The notes beneath the pieces were generated by a model. It did no database searches, had not been told where the DNA came from, and saw nothing but the letters and a program-made list of their open reading frames with translations. A stretch of 64,000 nucleotides of DNA from Picochlorum sp. 'celeri' (taxonomy: Eukaryota; Chlorophyta; Trebouxiophyceae), in the NCBI GenBank assembly GCA_010909725.1, contig JAACMV010000011.1, positions 1,054,001-1,118,000 of the forward strand, in the 5' to 3' direction. A program made the position numbers and the translations under genes. Shown here piece by piece: positions 53,701-63,085 of the stretch. Positions within the stretch are counted from its first letter, which is position 1; every line of letters begins with the position of its first letter.

Positions 53701-54181
53701 CGCCCAACACCCAGTGAGAAACAACACCCCTGAACTAATCAGAAGACCCAACACCGCCACCATAATGCTGTACTCGTTATCCAAAAATAACGTGCTGTAT
53801 CCCATGGCCAAATTTGACAGCGCCAGTGACATCCATACAGCCAAAAAGGACCCCTCTTTGTATCGCATAGCATCCATGACATACGCAAGCATTGACCCCG
53901 TCTGCAAGCAAGCATCCCCAGTTATCGCAACCCCCGACCATGATGATGATGATGATGATATAATACAAGCGTACAATTAAAACTCCAGCCACAGCAGGGC
54001 CACCATACCCCACCAGAACCAGCAAACTTGTCAGCAACACTGCTGCCACCCGCCCATTGTATTTGAACGATTTTGGAGTGAACTTTCCTCGCAACGCAGG
54101 TTCTCGGGACCCCCTCTGAAGGCTAGACTGAGATTGTCCAGATACAGAAGGAGGTCGCAAATATGCTGCACTGCCGTACAT
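50776..54181 (-). CDS. NEF1: NEF1-like polytopic membrane protein
   Basis: Two minus-strand exons: 54181-53975 and 53901-50776, intron 73 nt (GTACGC...TTGCAG); product 1110 aa, close to Arabidopsis NEF1 (about 1120). Exon 1 has a disordered start and SFKYNGRVAAVLLTSLLVLV; the splice gives GVLITGSMLAYVMDAMRYKE, then GSFLAVWMSL, GCWATLQFKWIQLQYPAVVV and, near the end, QDSFLLRGLADKRRYFPP, all of which follow the NEF1 pattern. More than 20 membrane segments are predicted by eye. NEF1 is needed for pollen exine and plastid membrane integrity in Arabidopsis; its molecular role is unknown. Plastid or endomembrane location is possible here. Confidence 0.88.
53940..53959. repeat. ATG/CAT trinucleotide microsatellite
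   Basis: About six to seven ATG units inside the only intron of the NEF1-like gene. Read on the gene strand it is a CAT run shortly after the donor site. Confidence 0.85.
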
Positions 54182-54622
54182 GGCTGGTTCACACTATGCT
54201 GTCACGTCCTTTTCTTCAGGAGAAGAGAAATACTGCCACCTTCTCTGCCAATCCTCTCGCTGAGCCAATCACCCAGTCTTACCAAAATTCCAACTTGTAA
54301 ATGAATATTCTTGATACAGTGATACAGTCAGCAGAGCAAACAAAGGACAATTGAACTTGTGATCCGCTACCCGACAACACTCGTCAGACATTCACGGCGC
54401 CGATGTGCATTATCACCTGATGCAGATTAGATGATTATTTTTACAGTATAGTTAACTCCTTTTCTGAAGACACATGAGGTTTCAGATGCATGGAGAACTC
54501 AAAGTTCTCAATTTAAATAGATTTAGTACAATTGTCTCATCGTACATGTACCAAGCTCTTCTGTGCTTCCTGGCACAAGTGTTATATTTTCAGTATGTAC
54601 CATACGCATTGAAGACATAGTC
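54182..54622. other. Divergent intergenic region
   Basis: 441 bp between the NEF1-like (minus) and CD36-like (plus) starts. The CD36 frame extends upstream to 54563 without an ATG. The region presumably holds both promoters; nothing else is visible. Confidence 0.4.
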
Positions 54623-56251
54623 ATGCGTTTCTTCGCCGTGGTGCTTCCTTGTGCCTTGCTGGTGGCACTTGGAGGTTTCTTGGAGGTTTCTCGGAGAGTT
54701 TATGTGCCTCAAATATGGAATGGGATGTATGAAAAAGTATATGATAGTGTAGTGTGGCTTCCAGAGTCTGACGAAAGTGTTGCGGAAAGGTTTGATGGAA
54801 CTCTGGGTCGGGTGGGTGTCCAAGTCTACATGTTGAATTTGACCAATGTTGATGCTGTGAGGCATGGTAGCAGAGCACGGGTGGAGAGGATAGGGCCATA
54901 TGTGTTCCGAAAGAGTAAGAAGAGGGCTCGTGTGTCGTGGTTGGAAGGCGATGAGATGGTTGAGTTTACAGAGGGAACAGAGTACGAGTTTGTGGGTGAG
55001 GAGTCGGTGGGCAACTTGACAGATGTGGTTCACACCCTGAACATTCCCCTGGTAGGTGCGATAGAAATGGTTATGGCTCGATCTCCTTCTCGAATGTCGG
55101 GTTTGTTTCAACTGGTGATTCAGCTGATTGAACGGTGGAGTGATCCTAGGGTTAAAGGGATCTTCATGTGCCGGACAGTGGAGGAGTTGCTCTTTGGGTA
55201 TGATGACCCGCTGCTTTCGAAACTATCCCATTTTGTCCCTGGAATCAATTCTCACTTCTCTCTTTTACACAACATGACTGCCGAGGAAGGATATTTGATG
55301 AAGATGAAGACGGGAAAAGGTGATATAGATGCTGTGTCGGAGCTCACTGTGTGGAATGGTGTATCCAAGATTTCCGCATGGGAATCTGCTGAGATAGTCC
55401 GAGGAACTGATGGAAGACAGTTTCCTCCTGCAATGAGTAAAGCCCTTGGCGAGGTGGACAATGTCACACACAATAGAGTATGGGTTGCTGAGGCATACCG
55501 CTCAGTGAAGATCTTCTCAGATGGAACTCCTGGAGACAGTGGGCGCCTCAAATCTCTTCGGTATTTGCCAGAAGATGCCGTATTCTCCACTAGTACCAAG
55601 TATCATCAGAATATCAGGGGGCTTTTTAATATATCCAGTCCTATTAACGCAGGAATACGAGGAACGAAAATGGATGTGGGACCAAAACTATTCTTGTCCC
55701 TCCCGGGTTTCTGCAACGTCGATGCTCTAGCATCCACCTCTGTAGATGGAATTCAGTGTGATGCTGATCCAAAAGATCAAATATATTTGGATGTTGGTAC
55801 GTTGTATCTTGAGAATGGAATGACATTGCATCAGAAGGTTTCTCATCATGATGCTTCTTTTTTTTTCTTTGCAGAGCCAATGTCGGGCATTACCGTGAAT
55901 GTAAAAAAGTCTTTAATGTTGAGCGTATGGTTTGGGGACTCGTATAATGCTGTGGAGCCAAAGATTGTCAATGACACCTTCCTCCCTGTCTTTGAAGTGA
56001 CTGAGCGCTCCCGGGCATCAGATACAGATTTAAAGAGGCTCTCATCGTTGCAAACTGGAATAGCATTGTGCATCACAATGATTCGATACTCGCAGATGTG
56101 GAGTGTTGTCTGTGTGTTGCTGGGAGTAGGCATGATGATTGCTGCCATGATGTACCCAAAGGCCAAGGACAACCAAAGATCGTGGCAGGAAGAGGATGCG
56201 ATCGAACAAGGTGATACAGAAGCACTCCTCGCCGATGATAATGATACCTAG
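54623..56251 (+). CDS. CD36 / LIMP-2 family membrane protein
   Basis: The ATG at 54623 gives 542 aa, intronless. The layout is that of the CD36 family: an N-terminal membrane helix (FFAVVLPCALLVALGGF), a large lumenal domain with N-glycosylation sites and GPYVFRKSKKRA, then a C-terminal helix (WSVVCVLLGVGMMIAAMMY) and a short tail. The tail contains DTEALL, a [DE]xxxL[LI] sorting motif like that of lysosomal LIMP-2, so vacuole or lysosome location is likely. Family members bind lipids or lysosomal enzymes. CD36 is absent from land plants. A TGTAA is at 56297-56301. Confidence 0.9.
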   Translation: MRFFAVVLPCALLVALGGFLEVSRRVYVPQIWNGMYEKVYDSVVWLPESDESVAERFDGTLGRVGVQVYMLNLTNVDAVRHGSRARVERIGPYVFRKSKKRARVSWLEGDEMVEFTEGTEYEFVGEESVGNLTDVVHTLNIPLVGAIEMVMARSPSRMSGLFQLVIQLIERWSDPRVKGIFMCRTVEELLFGYDDPLLSKLSHFVPGINSHFSLLHNMTAEEGYLMKMKTGKGDIDAVSELTVWNGVSKISAWESAEIVRGTDGRQFPPAMSKALGEVDNVTHNRVWVAEAYRSVKIFSDGTPGDSGRLKSLRYLPEDAVFSTSTKYHQNIRGLFNISSPINAGIRGTKMDVGPKLFLSLPGFCNVDALASTSVDGIQCDADPKDQIYLDVGTLYLENGMTLHQKVSHHDASFFFFAEPMSGITVNVKKSLMLSVWFGDSYNAVEPKIVNDTFLPVFEVTERSRASDTDLKRLSSLQTGIALCITMIRYSQMWSVVCVLLGVGMMIAAMMYPKAKDNQRSWQEEDAIEQGDTEALLADDNDT

Positions 56252-56490
56252 AGTACTTTTGGTTTGGTGTACACATTTTTTTGTTTTTGTTGACTCTGTA
56301 ATATGACAATTTTTGAACAATGTAGCACTGCATGCCAAATCCCCTTCTCCAAGGATCTCCGATGCACTACCTCAGGGCAGCATTAATAATTAGCATATTT
56401 ACCTCTCAGTGACTTTGGTAGCATTGTGCGCGGGGCGGAATAGGGGGAGAGGTGAACACTGTGTTGATTTCCCACATTTCTCTCGCTGCG

Positions 56491-58720
56491 ATGAGTACTC
56501 TTATCGATCAACTGCGCCAGCAGGTTGCTGAAAACCCATATGAGTATCAAAATTGGGAGAACTTGTTAAGAGAGGTGGGCAAAGGGCCAAGGAGCGAAGA
56601 GCAGATTGTGGCCCTCCGAGAGGTCTATGAAAATATTGTGGCCATTTTCCCAACAACGGTGCGTCGCCTATTAGCAATAATATACACATGTTGCATCTCT
56701 TTGAGCCATATACCATGCCTGATCGCCCATGCAGTGTGCATATTGGAAGGATTACTGTGAGTTTGAGATTGAAAACGGAGACGAGGCAATTGTGAAGAGT
56801 CTCTTTGGCAAATGCCTTTTGCTATGCTTGGATATAGACTTGTGGAAGATGTATGTGGGTTACATTCGGTCATTGAATGCCGATCGAGAGGATAGTCCTG
56901 AAGGAATCATGGAGGTGAAGACGTGTCTTGAATTTGCTCTTGAGCAAGTAGGACAGGATGTGAGGGCAGGAGAGCTGTGGCAAGAATATTTTGACCTCCT
57001 ACAATCTGTTCAAGAAGATTCTCCTGCCTATGAAAAGGTCTTTGGCGAGGCTGTAGAGGGTCAGGCCGATGCAGCAAAGACAGCAGCTCTGCGAAGAGGG
57101 ATGCACAAAGCATTGAACATCCCGACCACCTCCCTTGACGCGATATGGAGCATGTATGAACAGTTTGAGAATAGCTTAGGTAATAAAACTCTGTCAAAGA
57201 GATCTTTAGATGAATGGAGGCCAAAGTATCACGCATCCAAAGCCGTGAGCAATGAAAGATGGTCCCTGGTGGAAAGTTTGGACACAAAAATGTTGCCATT
57301 ACCTCCTGGAAAGGGCGGCCACCATCAGCTGGAAGAAGCCCAGAAGTGGAGAAAATATTGCCATTGGGAATCCGATAATCCAGGAGAAGCAGATAGACCA
57401 ACGCATCAAGCTCGTATCGTTCTGGCGTATGAACAGAGCCTCAGTTATCTCATACAATTCCCTGATCTGTGGCTGGACTATGCCTCGTGGCACATGAGTG
57501 AGACTGGAATGGGTGCAGAATCTGCTATAGCAGTATTAAATAGAGGGCGTGAAGCACTGCCCGCAGCCTTGGTATTGCACTTCGAGGTTGCAGACTTGCA
57601 CGAACAAATGGGAAACATTGACAAGGCCCGTTCCATATATGAAGAGGTTGTGGCCGAAGACTCTGAAGAAGAGGCCGAGGAGAAGGCGCGAACTGACGAT
57701 TTGAAAACTCTAGGCTGGATTCAATATATGAGATTTGTTCGCCGGGTTGACGGCGTCATGGCAGCACGAAAGCTGTTTCTACGAGCTCGGAAATGGTCTG
57801 GCTTGCAGTGGCAGGCATTTGTCGCTTCAGCCAGATTTGAATGGCTGAATGATGGAAAGGACCATATTCCGCGCAATATTTTTGAACTGGGATTGAAAAC
57901 ATATCTAAAATGTCCCGGGTATGTCGTGGAGTATGCAAAGTTTCTGATGGGCATTGGAGACTTGGCCAACACCAGATCACTGTTTGAGAGAGCCATTACT
58001 GCCACACCGCCAGAAGAAACAGGGCCCTTGTGGGACGCATACATTGAATTTGAGGCCGAGTCTGGATCTCTGTCGACGGTCAGCTCACTTGAATCTAGGA
58101 GAAAAGAAGCATTGAAGGAAGAAGCAAAGGATCCGCTTGATGCCTTGCATGTGTCCCTCTTAAAACACAAATTCTTGGACATCGTGCCAGGGACATCGGA
58201 TATGTTTGAAGTATCCCCAGACATGTACGCCTACGAAGAATATGATGAGTACTACTATGGCCAAGGGGAGCAGGAAGGATATCCACCAGGGCAGCCTCCG
58301 CCACCTCCCCCACCAGGAGGACGTCCACCACCTCCAAGGCCCATGGGTGGAGCCCGTGTGCCTCGAGACCTACATCAACTCATGAAGCAGCTCCAGGGAC
58401 CTGCTGAAGGCCCCGTTCCAGATGTAGAGCACATTCTGACACCCATCATGAATTTTGACTTTACAGCTGCCGGCATTGAATCACACGAGGCTGCCATGGG
58501 AAGACCAATACAATCCCTGGACGGTGGTAAAAAACTGTCGAGATCAGGCAAGCGGCGGGGATCGAAGAGAAAAGGAACTCAGCAGCCAAACATACCTGAA
58601 CCTCCCCCACACCCAGATGACCATAATGTTGATGATGGAGACAATGACGATGAGATTGGTGATGACATGCCAAGTGCAGGCAGCGATGTCTACAGACGAC
58701 GAATGCGCAAGCGCACCTAA
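56491..58720 (+). CDS. CSTF3: Cleavage stimulation factor 77 kDa subunit (CstF-77 / RNA14)
   Basis: Two exons: 56491-56658 and 56735-58720, intron 76 nt (GTGCGT...ATGCAG); product 717 aa, the same length as the human protein. It is built of HAT repeats: YQNWENLLREVGKG, TCAYWKDYCEFEIENGD, LWKMYVGYIRSLNADRED, WIQYMRFVRRVDGVMAARKL, FELGLKTYLKCPGYVVEYAK, then the Suf-domain end LLKHKFLDIVPG. A Pro-rich stretch and a helix (RDLHQLMKQLQG) precede a basic tail. CstF-77 dimerises and holds CstF-64 and CstF-50 in pre-mRNA 3' cleavage. This is the machinery that reads TGTAA-type signals. A TGTAA lies at 58732-58736 of the gene itself. Confidence 0.93.
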
Positions 58721-58918
58721 GGTGCTTCTATTGTAAAGAAAAGGAGTTACACAATTATTACGGTTGTAAGTCACAGCGCAATTTGTTATATTCGGTATGG
58801 TATGACATTGCTTGTGCAGCACGTTCAATTTGAAAACACAAACATACTCGTCAGTAATGTGTCATTGTCGGATCCCTTGCCGTCAAAGAAGCAAGAACTC
58901 TATGTCAACAAATAAAAT

Positions 58919-59695
58919 TTACGCTGATTTCGCCGATCGTGTGCTCCTACGAGATGGAGTCGTCGACCTGCTGCCTGACTTTTTCGCCGCAGTGCCCGTC
59001 TTGGACGCCGTCTTCTTTGGCTTCACGGTGCTCGCTTCCTTCTTACGACTGCTCGAGGTAGATCTCTTGGTCGTAGCAGCCTTTGATGTTGGCGTCTTTT
59101 TGGTGGCGCTCTTGCGAGTCGCCGAGGTAGATCGCCCCTTGGACGCAGACCTGCTCTTTGTCCCAGTAGAAGCAGCACTGGCAGTCTTCTTCTTGGCAGC
59201 AGCACTGGTCGATCTGGAGCGAGCCTTGCTCTTTGTGGCAGAAGACGTCACTGCAGCAGCAGCAGCAGCAGTACCCGCCTTCTTCGTGCGAGTCACGCTT
59301 CTACTGCGACGTTCCGTCTTCTTCTCCGGTGTTGGAGTAGACTTCTTCGCCTCCGCAGAAGGCTTCTTCCTGTCAGAAGATCTGTACAACCAAATAAAGG
59401 TACACGATGCATCAGTAGATCACGCAACGTCGACCACACCCATTGGTCGTTACAACCACCTCGCGCACCTGGTACTCCGCCTGAGGTCCCCGACCTCCCC
59501 AGTCTCATCCCCCTTGCCCGCAGCCTTCTTCTTCAAAGATTCACTAATATTGTAAAACAATAAAATTGTCAGAAAGACTGTGACAACCCCCACTGCCACT
59601 GGCAAAGCCATTGGGTGCTGCATTAATTCTTCGACAGAAGAGATGGATGCGGCCATGAACTGACCAACAGCTGGATGCAACGTGAGTGGAATCAT
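58919..59695 (-). CDS. Single-pass membrane protein with a histone H1-like basic tail
   Basis: Two minus-strand exons: 59695-59469 and 59381-58919, intron 87 nt (GTGCGC...TACAG); product 229 aa. Residues about 30-50 form one membrane helix (LPVAVGVVTVFLTILLFYNI). From residue 75 the protein is almost only Lys, Arg, Ser, Thr and Ala (KSKARSRSTSAAAKKK, RKSATKKTPTSKAATTKRS), like a histone H1 or SR tail, with a run of six Ala. The helix plus basic tail would suit a nuclear-envelope or ER protein touching chromatin or RNA. It is not a known family to me. Tail codons use GCAG and AAG heavily. Confidence 0.8.
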
Positions 59696-60398
59696 TTTGA
59701 TTAATTAACAATCAAATGTATAGGGGGAATGGTGAAGATACTGGTGGATCAGTACCTGGTTGTCATTGTGATCATGCAACCGCTCGTGAAAACGGTTGGT
59801 CGGTTGGTAGCCACGATGGCCACCCTTGGGTGTTGGGTGGGGGCGGGTGGCATCCATGCGCCGCATGTGGCTGCGTTGCGCAATCATACGACCATAAGAG
59901 TGGTGTTTGGAGGTGTGAAAGAGCGTTAGTACCATGGTATGTGGAGTGAGTGATATAGAACTGGCGAATAGAGCAGGCGTGGCAGAGATTTGACCCTGGT
60001 ACAAGACATGGTTGTCCTGCTATCGACTAGACCACGGCGAGAATGGCACTGCCGTATGCGTGGATGTAGAACTATATCTTATATATAGCCATTGGTGGCG
60101 TTGGTGAGGGGCGAACGAGGGGAGAGGGATCTGGGATGGGGAGCACTCCCGAATAGTGTGTCCCATGGTCTGGCCTCGAGAGATGGATAGAATCTGTACG
60201 CATCAGCAATGGAATGAATGCAGGTGGTCGCGTCTATTCGTTCCAAGAACCAGAAGAAAATAGATATTAATAGTGAATGTGTCTCTCAGGGAGGGAATCT
60301 GGCAATCGTTAACGGGGTATTCAGAACATCTCCCACGGTTTCTACAACACGAATTTGCGTCATTTACTTGTGTGTTTGCTCGAGTGACACGGATACGA
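59696..60398. other. Divergent gap with a weak tRNA-like stretch
   Basis: About 700 bp between the H1-like-tail gene (minus) and the TMEM14-type gene (plus). A minus-strand stretch at 59976-60038 resembles a shortened tRNA (D-arm-like GTGGTCTAGTCGATAGCAGG, T-arm-like AGGGTCAAATCTCTG, ends pairing GCCGTGG with CCACGCC) but is 63 nt and lacks a proper anticodon arm. Small ORFs (59729-59929, 60218-60433) are doubtful. Confidence 0.35.
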
Positions 60399-61204
60399 AT
60401 GGGACCAATGATTCAGGGGAGAATTATCTCTAGCAATCGGCCCACAAGGCGGGCTGGTGGTCCAATATACTGTGAGATCAAAGGGAAAGGGATCCCAGGG
60501 TATGGTATTCCCAATCCAGGAGACTGTGCAGAATATAGAAATCGTCTGTCTAAGAATGAGCTAGGAAAGTGGCATGCTGTCGAGATAGGGGAACGTAGAA
60601 AGCCTTGGTGGTGCGTACTACTGACACATACAATGTGTCAGATTGATTTTTGACTTGAGAGAAAGGGACAAGCTTTCATCATCATGTGAATGAGTGGTTC
60701 ACTTTTTCATGCAGGAGCTATCAAATTCCAGTGGCGTCTTCTTTCTCTGGATATCTGGGGAAAGTACATTCTAAAATCAATTCCCTGTCTTTGATGCCAG
60801 AGTACGGATCCCCTCCCCCTGGTGGACGGGGAGGTGGTGGATGGGGAGGAGGAGGAGGATGGGGTGGACAAGGAGGAGGAGGAAGCGGAGGCGACCCCAT
60901 GAAGGGTTTCACCTATCTTTTTGCCTTTGCGATTTTTGGTTCTGGCTTGAGTGCCTATCTGAGAAAGTCGAGCACCACGAGCCTTTTGGTTGCGACAGGT
61001 GTGGCTGTTCTATTGTTGATTTCTGCCTCGCTCATGGGCCATCCGACATACAAGGTGGGTACGTTGCTCTCTTTGGCGACCTGCCTCGCTCTTGCTGGAG
61101 CGATGGGTCTGAGGGCAAAGAATAGTGGTAAAATAATCCCAAGCGGGCTTATAGCAATGATTTCTGGAATAATGAGCGTAGGATACATCATGACACTGCT
61201 TTGA
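60399..61204 (+). CDS. TMEM14 / FAX-type membrane protein
   Basis: Two exons: 60399-60610 and 60715-61204, intron 104 nt (GTGCGT...ATGCAG); product 233 aa. The C-terminal 110 residues are a TMEM14 domain of four short helices (KGFTYLFAFAIFGSGLSAYL, SLLVATGVAVLLLISASLMG, KVGTLLSLATCLALAGAMGL, GLIAMISGIMSVGYIMTLL). A long Gly/Trp-rich linker (GGRGGGGWGGGGGWGGQGGG) precedes it, as in plastid FAX1 fatty-acid exporters. The first exon (GPIYCEIKGKGIPGYGIPNP) is unrecognised; the start at 60399 is a choice, and an alternative is an in-frame ATG at 60686 reading past the acceptor. FAX proteins move fatty acids through the inner plastid envelope. A TGTAA is at 61224-61228. Confidence 0.78.
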
Positions 61205-61282
61205 CAAGAACTTGTACGACATCTGTAACGTGACTGAACTCAAATATAAATAAATAAATATATACACACGAGAAGGACCCAC

Positions 61283-62025
61283 TCAGTCCCGATGCTGGTG
61301 GTTGCCGACACCAGCAATGGGGGCAGTGTTGGATTGAAACAACTGCTTGAACAGCTGTGGTGTTTTGAGCAACCTCCTTCCCCTTCCCTGCTGTGTGTGC
61401 GGATACACATCCTCCAAATAATAGTACGTATGCCCTGCTATCATCCCAAGGATATCCAAGATCGGGCTGCCCCCGATGAGCACAGAAAACGCCATCAATA
61501 CCCACGGCAAGTAAGCTGCTCCAAAGGTGAAAATCCCCAGGAACGACAATGGAACATTAGGATGCCGCCGAGCCCACACATACACAAGCATAAAGTTAAG
61601 GGATGTTCCTAAGAATTGTACCTTGGCAACGGGGGCCATTGCCGTGAGCATGATTCCCCCAAAGACGAGCATCCATAAGAAGTCTGCACTCTTGTTCCTA
61701 AAGGACCCCTCCTCCAAGGACTTGGAGTATCGTATCAGGAAGAATAGGTGGAATATGAAATCTATGCCAATATTTCCAAAGTATAGAAAGTTTGTCAGCA
61801 ATCGCCAGTACTCGTGCTTGTATAGGATCAGTTTTGAGTTGAAATACAAGTAAAATGGAGAGATCACCTGCGGCATTGTCCATGTCAGAGTGCCATTCTT
61901 TCATGCCAGGTCACATATAAGTAGATACGTACATCTAAAGCACACAGAGCAGAGGTTATGACCACGAGTGTCACATACACTCGAGTCACGACTGGTAAGG
62001 AATTGTATCCGTCTACCACATCCAT
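61283..62025 (-). CDS. DERL: Derlin (DER1-like) ERAD protein
   Basis: Two minus-strand exons: 62025-61933 and 61867-61283, intron 65 nt (GTACGT...CCGCAG); product 225 aa. The junction restores SALCALDVISPFYLYFNSKL, the classic derlin N-terminus, then YWRLLTNFLYFGNIGIDFIF. Further helices follow, and GHTYYYLEDVYPHTQQGR matches the C-terminal derlin signature. Derlins are rhomboid-fold pseudoproteases of the ER that help retro-translocate misfolded proteins. It converges with the TMEM14-type gene (78 nt between stops). Confidence 0.94.
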
Positions 62026-62091
62026 TTGTCCTCTCCTGTGTTTCACATACAACTATATTTTCTAGGATTATTGTTATTTTATTTAGTCTCG

Positions 62092-63041
62092 TCACATCGG
62101 TGACGCTAGTCGCTCATACAGAATCAGGCAGAGATTGGACACAATCACTAGGCTGGACCCACAGATGGAGAGCAGGTTTGGGGCCATACCGAACACAATA
62201 TAGTCTATGAGTATTGACCACACGATGCCGAGGTAGCTAATTGACATGACAGAGGCAGTATTGCTGCGTTTTAATGCCAGCGTGGCAGTGAATTGGACGA
62301 GGCATGCACAGACTCCAACCCCAAGGAGGAACAGTAACTCAAGTGGGTCATGTGGGAATTTCCAATTCAAGAGCGACCCAAAGGAACTTCCCATGCACGA
62401 CACCAGAGCCATACTCATGATGATGTGAGCAGTAGGCTCGCTCTTGCCCAAGAAAGAGACAGAAAGCTTGGCGACGCTTGCAGTGATTGCCTGGCTGCTG
62501 CCAATCAAGAAGTTCTTCAGAGACATGCCTCCTTCCTGGCCACCGAATATCGCAGGAGGCTGTGCAACAAGAATAACTCCTGCAAATGCAACTGGTATGG
62601 AGAAGAAGACTGCTTTGTTCACTGGTTGCCCGAGAATGAAGGGACTTGCTAGAGCCACAAGGCAGGGTGACAGAAACATCAACACTGTTGCGTCCTGCAG
62701 CGGCATGACATGCACTGACCAGTAGACAGATGTCACTGTCAGGAATCCAAATATCCCTCGAACGAGCAAGAGAAGCTTTCTGCAGGCACTGAATACGTTA
62801 TTAAAACCAGTTGGTCAGAAGACAAGACAAGAAGGGGGAAAATGGCGAACCTTTCGGATCTGAATGGGTTCTTTGCATTCACCCATGTCAAATACATGGC
62901 AAAGTTTAATAAGATGATACTCCGACAGAATACAGTCTGGAGAACGCTGAACCCTCTGGCACTGAGCAATTTGGCCTGAGTTTGCATTATTGCTTGGAAC
63001 AGCGTGCTCATTGACTGCAATAGCAGTCCATTCAATCTCAT
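62092..63041 (-). CDS. EamA/DMT-family membrane transporter
   Basis: Two minus-strand exons: 63041-62851 and 62779-62092, intron 71 nt (GTTCGC...TGCAG); product 292 aa. Ten short membrane helices in two EamA halves: QTQAKLLSARGFSVLQTVFC, RGIFGFLTVTSVYWSVHVMP, LQDATVLMFLSPCLVALAS, PVAFAGVILVAQPP, then TATLALKRSNTASVMSISYL and ISICGSSLVIVS-like ends. The pattern fits the SLC35G/solute-carrier branch of drug/metabolite transporters; the substrate is not predictable. The start is only 44 nt from the stop of the next gene upstream, so an earlier exon is unlikely. Confidence 0.88.
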
Positions 63042-63085
63042 TCTACATTTTTTAATTATAATTTATGTTTAAGAATAGCACATTG

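Noticed and set aside
59729..59929. 66-codon plus-strand ORF with a hydrophobic stretch
   Set aside because: It starts 34 bp from the opposite gene's start and shows no family resemblance; hydrophobic runs arise easily in this composition.
59976..60038. tRNA-like stretch on the minus strand
   Set aside because: It has D-arm- and T-arm-like parts and matching ends, but is 63 nt, has a mismatch in the acceptor stem, a 6-base T loop and no good anticodon arm. It may be a relic; tRNAscan-SE would decide.
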